A stretch of 11,774 bases of DNA from Proteobacteria bacterium UBA1847 (GTDB lineage: Bacteria > Pseudomonadota > Gammaproteobacteria > Steroidobacterales > Woeseiaceae): contig DDIP01000238.1 in the NCBI GenBank assembly GCA_002338605.1, positions 5,680 through 17,453 of the forward strand, given 5' to 3'. Of this stretch, positions 8,100 to 11,774 are shown in pieces. The translations under genes were made by a program, and so were the position numbers. Under the pieces are notes generated by a model. It was not told where the DNA came from. It made no database searches and worked only from the letters and a program-made list of their open reading frames with translations. The first letter of the stretch is position 1; every line of letters starts with the position of its first letter.

Positions 8100-8275
8100 G
8101 TCCGATTTGAGCCTCTGGGTGCCGTCATCAGCCGATAATCGGTGCAGGTGGCAACGCGGGCTTTCGGCGCGCAGGTCGACAACCCGCGAGCGCTGCTGTT
8201 TGGATCGGATTAATCAATACCAGGCGCCGAGATTATTCGCCAGTCGCAGGCACGGTGTCAGGTATCGTAAGCAAA
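8100..8275 (+). ncRNA. ssrS: probable 6S RNA
   Basis: Three observations agree. First, location: it lies immediately upstream of fau on the same strand, the classic ssrS context in proteobacteria. Second, fold: a long-range closing helix joins CGAT-GCCT (8103-8106, 8111-8114) to AGGT-ATCG (8260-8267). It continues inward with GTGCC (8119-8123) and GGCAC (8249-8253), and a GC-rich inner helix pairs CGCGGG (8155-8160) with CCCGCG (8183-8188). Third, AGCCGATA (8130-8137) on the 5' side of the open central region matches the GAGCCGATA segment of E. coli 6S RNA from which product RNA is copied. ATAAAT (8091-8096) could serve as a -10 box, but the nearest -35-like TTGCCA is spaced too far. 6S RNA binds the RNA polymerase housekeeping holoenzyme and restrains transcription in stationary phase. 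Ends are approximate, and the fold was made by eye. Confidence 0.6.
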
Positions 8276-8326
8276 CCCAGTCTACTCGAATTCCAGATCC
8301 GGCCCGGTCGGACTGAGGACCGCTGA

Positions 8327-9043
8327 ATGGTGCGCGGCATAAGCGTGGTGTCGGTCGGGCTTCGATTCATAGAATACCGAATTTTTCATTGGCCTGTGCA
8401 TTTGAAGATTGCAACGTCTAAACCTGTCGATACCAACAAGCAGATCCCAAAATCTGCCGATTGGGATACCGTGAGCGCATGGCGCAAAAATCGGCGGCAG
8501 CATCTGCTCACCAAACGAATCAGCTTGAGTCATCGACACAAGAACCGGGTCAGAGATCAGATCGTCGAAATTCTGCGCCAGCAGATTGCACCGCCTGACG
8601 GGGCCCGCATTGGATTCTACTGGCCAATGAATGGCGAGATCGATCTGCGCCGGCTGATTCGGGATTTGGTGTCAAAGGGCGCGCAAGCTGCATTGCCCGT
8701 CATCATCAGCAAGACTCAGCCAATGGAGTTCTGGGAGTGGGACCCCAAGAAAAAACTCTATAATCGGGGCTTGTGGGGTATCCCTGCTCCGGCGGAACGC
8801 AAGCATGTCCGCCTGACGGTCATGTTGGTACCGTTGCTCGGATTTGACGCTCACGGTCACCGCCTGGGTCACGGTGGTGGATATTACGACCGTACCTTGG
8901 CAACGATCCAGCCCAAGACGCTGACGATCGGTGTCGGTTACGATTTCGGGCGCCTGGCGACTATCCATCCGCAGCCTTGCGATGTGCCGCTGGACGCGAT
9001 TGTCACGGAAATCGGCATCACCCGGTTTAACGGTAACGGATAG
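8327..9043 (+). CDS. fau: 5-formyltetrahydrofolate cyclo-ligase
   Basis: The enzyme converts 5-formyltetrahydrofolate to 5,10-methenyltetrahydrofolate using ATP, in the cytosolic folate pool. ATG 8327 has TGAGGA (8314-8319) seven bases upstream, the best ribosome binding site in this part of the window. This makes a 238-residue product. Family landmarks are WRKNRRQHLLTKRISLS (about 52-68), IGFYWPMNGEIDLRRLI (about 95-111), a linker with NRGLWGIP, and the nucleotide/metal-binding signature GFDAHGHRLGHGGGYYDR (172-189). The usual fold begins near residue 48-52, so about 45 N-terminal residues are extra. GTG 8396, TTG 8402 or GTG 8468 could give shorter products, but none has a comparable ribosome binding site. 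The product of this gene is commonly linked to 6S RNA in one transcript, which fits the ncRNA upstream. Confidence 0.93.
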   Translation: MVRGISVVSVGLRFIEYRIFHWPVHLKIATSKPVDTNKQIPKSADWDTVSAWRKNRRQHLLTKRISLSHRHKNRVRDQIVEILRQQIAPPDGARIGFYWPMNGEIDLRRLIRDLVSKGAQAALPVIISKTQPMEFWEWDPKKKLYNRGLWGIPAPAERKHVRLTVMLVPLLGFDAHGHRLGHGGGYYDRTLATIQPKTLTIGVGYDFGRLATIHPQPCDVPLDAIVTEIGITRFNGNG

Positions 9044-9160
9044 CGACGCAGGTAATCATGTTCGCCCATTCAATCCTAGTGCGGAACAATCTTTTGCAAC
9101 GACTTCGACTAAGGGTGATGATACCCGGATCCCAGAGTTACGTTGTGCGGGGTTTTGAGT

Positions 9161-10018
9161 ATGGACACAGAACTGGCACGAACTTTCCTGACAGTGGTTA
9201 GCACGGGTAATTTCGTCACCGCGGCCGAACGCCTGTTCATCACCCAGTCAACGGTAAGCTCGAGAATCCAGTCACTCGAAGACCAGCTCGGGTGCCGGCT
9301 ATTTGTCCGCAACAAGGCCGGTACAACTCTGACACCGAGTGGCCACCAATTTCAGAAGCATGCCGTCACTCTGATGCGTACCGTCGAACAGGCGCGCCAC
9401 GACGTCGGCATTCCTCAGGGCTTTCGCGCTTCACTGACAATCGGCGGCCGTATCGGAATCTGGGAAGAAATCTTGCTGCGCTGGTTACCAATCATGCGGG
9501 CAGCTGAACCCGATATCGCAATTCACGCCGAAGTCGGCTTTGAAAATGATCTCATGTCGGGCCTGGTGGATGGCCACATTGATATTGCGGCCATGTATAC
9601 GCCGCAAAGTCGACCTGGTCTGACTGTCGAGCCCTTGTTTGAGGATGACCTTGTGCTGGTGTACACCGAAGCGAGTGATGGTGGTTACACGATGAATTCG
9701 GATTACCTGTATGTCGACTGGGGACCCGAGTTCCGGGGACGTCACAGTGCGAGTTTTCCGGATTTCACCGCATCAGGCCTGACGACCAATATTGGCTCCC
9801 TGGGATTGCAGCACATACTCAGCTGTGGCGGCTCCGGGTACTTTCCACAGCGCCTCGTCGCGGCGCATTTGACGGCGGGCACTTTATTCCAGGCCGCTGA
9901 TTCGCCGACTTTCAAGTTACCGGCCTATATCGTTTATCCGACAGAGCACGATCCGGCGGTGTTCCGTACCGCCCTCGCACAGATTCGTGATATCGCGGTC
10001 GACGTCGCCTCGACCTAA
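9161..10018 (+). CDS. LysR-family transcriptional regulator
   Basis: This 285-residue protein has the standard two-part build. Residues 1-62 are a winged helix-turn-helix: ARTFLTVVSTGNFVTAAERLFITQSTVSSRIQSLE, with AAERLFITQSTVSSRI as the DNA-reading part, then LGCRLFVRNKAGTTLTPSG. A linker helix leads to a periplasmic-binding-protein-like effector domain (about 90-285) with LTIGGRIG and ELP-like segments replaced by FKLPAYIVYP near the end. ATG 9161 was chosen because MDTELARTFL matches the usual family N-terminus. GTG 9143 in the same frame would add six residues without homology. No strong Shine-Dalgarno is seen. The effector is unknown. It lies 175 bases upstream of sodB on the same strand, so it may regulate that gene, but LysR regulators often act on divergent genes and none is present here. 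Confidence 0.92.
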   Translation: MDTELARTFLTVVSTGNFVTAAERLFITQSTVSSRIQSLEDQLGCRLFVRNKAGTTLTPSGHQFQKHAVTLMRTVEQARHDVGIPQGFRASLTIGGRIGIWEEILLRWLPIMRAAEPDIAIHAEVGFENDLMSGLVDGHIDIAAMYTPQSRPGLTVEPLFEDDLVLVYTEASDGGYTMNSDYLYVDWGPEFRGRHSASFPDFTASGLTTNIGSLGLQHILSCGGSGYFPQRLVAAHLTAGTLFQAADSPTFKLPAYIVYPTEHDPAVFRTALAQIRDIAVDVAST

Positions 10019-10029
10019 GCGTTTCTCGT

Positions 10030-10069
10030 GCCGGCACCAACCGTTGCTGCGGCGTGACCAGGCTTTTTT
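10030..10069 (+). terminator. weak terminator-like element after the LysR gene
   Basis: Shortly after the LysR stop, CCG-CA-CAA and TTG-TG-CGG can form a bulged hairpin (10031-10052). GCC (10030-10032) can also pair with GGC (10061-10063) directly before six T residues (10064-10069). The pairing is discontinuous, so termination here is only a suggestion, but the T-run position is right for the end of the regulator transcript. Confidence 0.3.
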
Positions 10070-10103
10070 GTATTGAAATATCCGATTTTAACGGCCGTTT
10101 TTT

Positions 10104-10128
10104 ATCGTTTGTCTTATGACGAAACGAT
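10104..10128. promoter_or_regulatory. 25-base inverted repeat upstream of sodB (candidate operator)
   Basis: ATCGTTTGTC (10104-10113) and GACGAAACGAT (10118-10128) are inverted copies separated by TTAT. Ten base pairs are matched, with one extra G at 10121. The element ends 65 bases before the sodB ATG, in a spacer with few other signals. A perfect 10-base palindrome, AACGGCCGTT (10090-10099), lies just upstream. The size and position suit a regulator site, possibly for the LysR protein encoded next door, or an mRNA leader hairpin. It does not resemble a Fur box. Confidence 0.4.
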
Positions 10129-10193
10129 GCCTAAGCTTTACACATTCAAGTTAAACGTTCACTCAAACCGACCTATTCCCGGAGCGGACCTAC

Positions 10194-10862
10194 ATGACTA
10201 TTACTTTGCCGCCCCTGCCGTATCCGACAGGTGCCCTGGAACCGCATATCTCCCGATCTACGATTGAGCATCATTACGGTCAGCACCATGCCGCCTACGT
10301 TGCGCGTACCAACGAACTTCTCGCCAAGTCAAAATCGGCGGATCGCAGCCTGCTTGAGATTATGCGGGCTTCGCATATCAGTGGCGAAAATGCGTTGTTC
10401 AACGTCGCCGCACAGGCATGGAACCACGAGTTCTACTGGAATTCGATGCATCCGGACAGCGGGGGATTGCCAAGCGGAGCCATCGCTGCATTGATCGACA
10501 AGGACTTCGGCAATTACCAATCGTTTGCCAGCGAGCTGCGCATGTCGGCAATGGGGCAATTTGGCAGCGGCTGGGTCTGGGTCGTTCTGAATGGTGCCCG
10601 CCTTGATATTGTCCGGTCAGCCAATGCCGATAACCCGATTGTGTATGGCCTTGTCCCACTGTTGACCATCGACGTCTGGGAGCATGCGTATTACCTGGAT
10701 TACCAGCACCAACGTGCCCGCTACCTGACCGACGTGATTGAACACCTCCTCAACTGGGACTTCGCGAACAGCAATATCAAAGCGGCTGATAATCCAACGG
10801 TAGCCCGCAGCGCTGGCCGCAACACTACGCGAGATCAACGTTCGACCGCCATGGCCGGTTGA
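10194..10862 (+). CDS. sodB: superoxide dismutase, Fe-type
   Basis: The enzyme dismutates superoxide to oxygen and hydrogen peroxide in the cytosol; no signal peptide is present. ATG 10194 has GGAG at 10180-10183 upstream. The 222-residue product carries the four metal ligands of the Fe/Mn family: His27 (in TIEHHYGQHH), His78 (AWNHEFYW), Asp160 and His164 (DVWEHAYYLDY). The second-shell glutamine is in the Fe-type place: Gln74 in AAQAWNHEFYW matches E. coli SodB AAQVWNH, whereas Mn enzymes have Gly there and a Gln further on. Iron is therefore the likely metal, though cambialism cannot be excluded. E. coli SodB has 193 residues. Here about 28 extra residues follow NWDFANSNI, polar and low in hydrophobics, probably disordered. 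A LysR regulator gene precedes it. Confidence 0.95.
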   Translation: MTITLPPLPYPTGALEPHISRSTIEHHYGQHHAAYVARTNELLAKSKSADRSLLEIMRASHISGENALFNVAAQAWNHEFYWNSMHPDSGGLPSGAIAALIDKDFGNYQSFASELRMSAMGQFGSGWVWVVLNGARLDIVRSANADNPIVYGLVPLLTIDVWEHAYYLDYQHQRARYLTDVIEHLLNWDFANSNIKAADNPTVARSAGRNTTRDQRSTAMAG

Positions 10863-11184
10863 AATGATTTCAATGAAAGCCTTAAGAGAATCGCGATTGT
10901 CACAACCGAGCAAGGTTCACCACTCTCTGGAACTCGTCACGCCGAAGTTCGCCACGCTTTTGTTTTGCCCGTTGTTCATTCAGGCCCCAACTCCCCCCCG
11001 AAGGCCTCTTTGACATTGCAGCAACCCGGTGTGGCGAGTTCCTTTTTGGCAACTCCGGTTAAGCAGGCCCGATCTGCAGCAACGATGCGTGCCAGTGGTG
11101 CCTGTGCTCATTCCAGGCTTGCTCTTTAATCGATCCGGGACCTGCTCAAGGCCTGGTTCGTAGATCGCATTCGAGGATTCTTCA
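10863..11184. other. 322-base gene-free stretch between sodB and the broken oxidoreductase gene
   Basis: I find no convincing coding frame here on either strand. It contains several small dyads. AGGCC (10982-10986) can pair with GGCCT (11003-11007) across a loop that includes a run of seven C (10993-10999), followed by CTTT. GAGTTCC (11036-11042) can pair with GG-C-AACTC (11048-11055) around a T5 loop with one bulged C. Neither is followed by a proper T-run, so sodB termination is not clearly assigned. A good ribosome binding site (GAGGA, 11173-11177) closes the region, seven bases before ATG 11185. Confidence 0.5.
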
Positions 11185-11462
11185 ATGACAACTTCCTGCA
11201 AATACCTGATCATCGGCGGCGGCATGGCTGCCGACTCCGCTGCGCGCGGCATCCGCGATCTGGACAAGACCGGAACGATCACGATGCTAAGCGCCGATCA
11301 GTATGAACCCTATGACCGCCCGCCGCTTTCAAAAAAACTGTGGACCGGCAAGCCGCTCGATTCGATCTGGCGCGGTAGCGAAGATAGTGGAATTGAGGTG
11401 TCATCTACTTCCGCGACCTAACCGACTATGAACACGTGCGGGAAGTGGTCGATCAAGTCTAG
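11185..11462 (+). pseudogene. FAD-dependent pyridine nucleotide-disulfide oxidoreductase, remnant with internal deletion and frameshift
   Basis: The start is intact: GAGGA, then ATG 11185. Residues 1-72 read as the FAD-binding N-terminus of a ferredoxin-reductase/AIF-like flavoprotein: YLIIGGGMAADSAARGIRD (dinucleotide-binding fold), then YEPYDRPPLSKKLWTGKPL and SIWRGSEDSGIEV. In this frame translation soon ends at TAA 11419-11421. From 11400 a different frame reads VIYFRDLTDYEHVREVVDQ up to TAG 11460-11462. That is the segment which in intact relatives lies some 40-50 residues further on, just before the second (NAD-binding) GxGxxG motif. So an internal block has been lost at about 11399, with a frame change. 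The rest of the protein (NAD domain and C-terminus) is absent, replaced by sequence leading into a transposase remnant. A functional product is very unlikely. The size of the lost block is judged from memory of the family. Confidence 0.8.
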
Positions 11463-11477
11463 CCAGAAGTGGCAAAT

Positions 11478-11774
11478 TTAGGGCAAGCAATTCTCGTCGT
11501 TCAAATATGCCGGGATCGGCGACTGCCCTTCTCTGGTTTGCACCATTGGTGCGAACGGTTGGTGGGAGTTCTCTTCCCGGAAGTGATACGTCGCGACACG
11601 TGCCGCGGAAGCAGCGGTGCGTGTCCCGGGCACGATCCGTGCCCTCTAGCAACTCGCCGGTGCGAACACGCCGTGGTACCTCGTCAAATGGGCACGGGGC
11701 TTTGGCACCAGCGCGACGAGTCGCGCAATAAAGTCCTCGGGCTCGAAGATCACGTGCGTGGTGCCGTCGCGATA
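11478..11774 (-). pseudogene. IS91-family (Y2) transposase, C-terminal remnant with an in-frame stop
   Basis: Reading leftward from the window edge, the minus strand encodes RDGTTHVIFEPEDFIAR, then LVALVPKPRAHLTRYHGVFAP. This is the highly typical C-terminal part of the putative transposase (Y2_Tnp) of IS91/ISCR-like elements. The frame hits TAG at 11646-11648, just after FAPASC. The next codons in the same frame give RARIVPG, which resembles the normal continuation (usually a short residue pair, then RAR(I/V)xP). The stop therefore looks like a nonsense change inside the original gene. After it the frame runs to TAA at 11478-11480, but resemblance to the family fades after RARIVPG. The N-terminal part and the rolling-circle-type tyrosines lie beyond the window. 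Its 3' end faces the broken oxidoreductase gene. Confidence 0.8.

Noticed and set aside
10090..10105. AACGGCCGTT followed by T residues as a sodB-proximal terminator
   Set aside because: The palindrome leaves no room for a hairpin loop, so a stem-loop terminator cannot form; at most it is a protein site.
10993..10999. Run of seven C as a phase-variation tract
   Set aside because: It is not in or close to any supported reading frame or promoter, so slippage would have no evident effect.
10980..11282. 100-codon minus-strand frame
   Set aside because: It runs antisense through the start of the oxidoreductase remnant, and its translation resembles no family.

Overview
The window looks like a chromosomal segment of a gammaproteobacterium. 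This rests on moderate GC content, a 6S RNA-like element directly upstream of the 5-formyltetrahydrofolate cyclo-ligase gene (a placement typical of proteobacteria), and the style of the Fe-type superoxide dismutase. I cannot name a genus. It holds nine protein genes that are complete or run off an edge, one probable ncRNA, and a decayed right end with two gene remnants.

Layout. Positions 1-1009 (minus) carry the secreted N-terminal part of a DmpA/P1-family aminopeptidase that runs off the left edge. A 235-base intergenic stretch with an imperfect hairpin leads to 1245-2411 (plus), an uncommon fusion of a P-loop ATPase with an FHA phosphothreonine-binding domain. Next is a DUF488 (YeaO-like) gene at 2608-3015. 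Then comes a carbohydrate cluster on the plus strand: cytoplasmic GH15 glucoamylase (3087-5468), short-form 6-phosphogluconate dehydrogenase (5548-6555) and glucose-6-phosphate dehydrogenase (about 6542-7957, overlapping the previous gene). Together they would free glucose from an internal alpha-glucan and burn glucose-6-phosphate through the oxidative pentose phosphate route. Glucokinase and 6-phosphogluconolactonase are not in the window.

Positions 7958-8326 hold a candidate terminator and the probable 6S RNA. They are followed by fau (8327-9043), a LysR-type regulator (9161-10018) and sodB (10194-10862). A 25-base dyad lies in the sodB upstream region.

The right end (10863-11774) is degraded. 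A FAD-dependent oxidoreductase gene starts normally at 11185 with a good ribosome binding site, then loses an internal block, shifts frame and stops at 11462. It abuts the C-terminal end of an IS91-type (Y2) transposase on the minus strand, itself carrying an in-frame stop. This suggests an old mobile-element insertion followed by decay. I found no CRISPR array, tRNA, rRNA or clear new defence system. The most unusual intact item is the ATPase-FHA protein.
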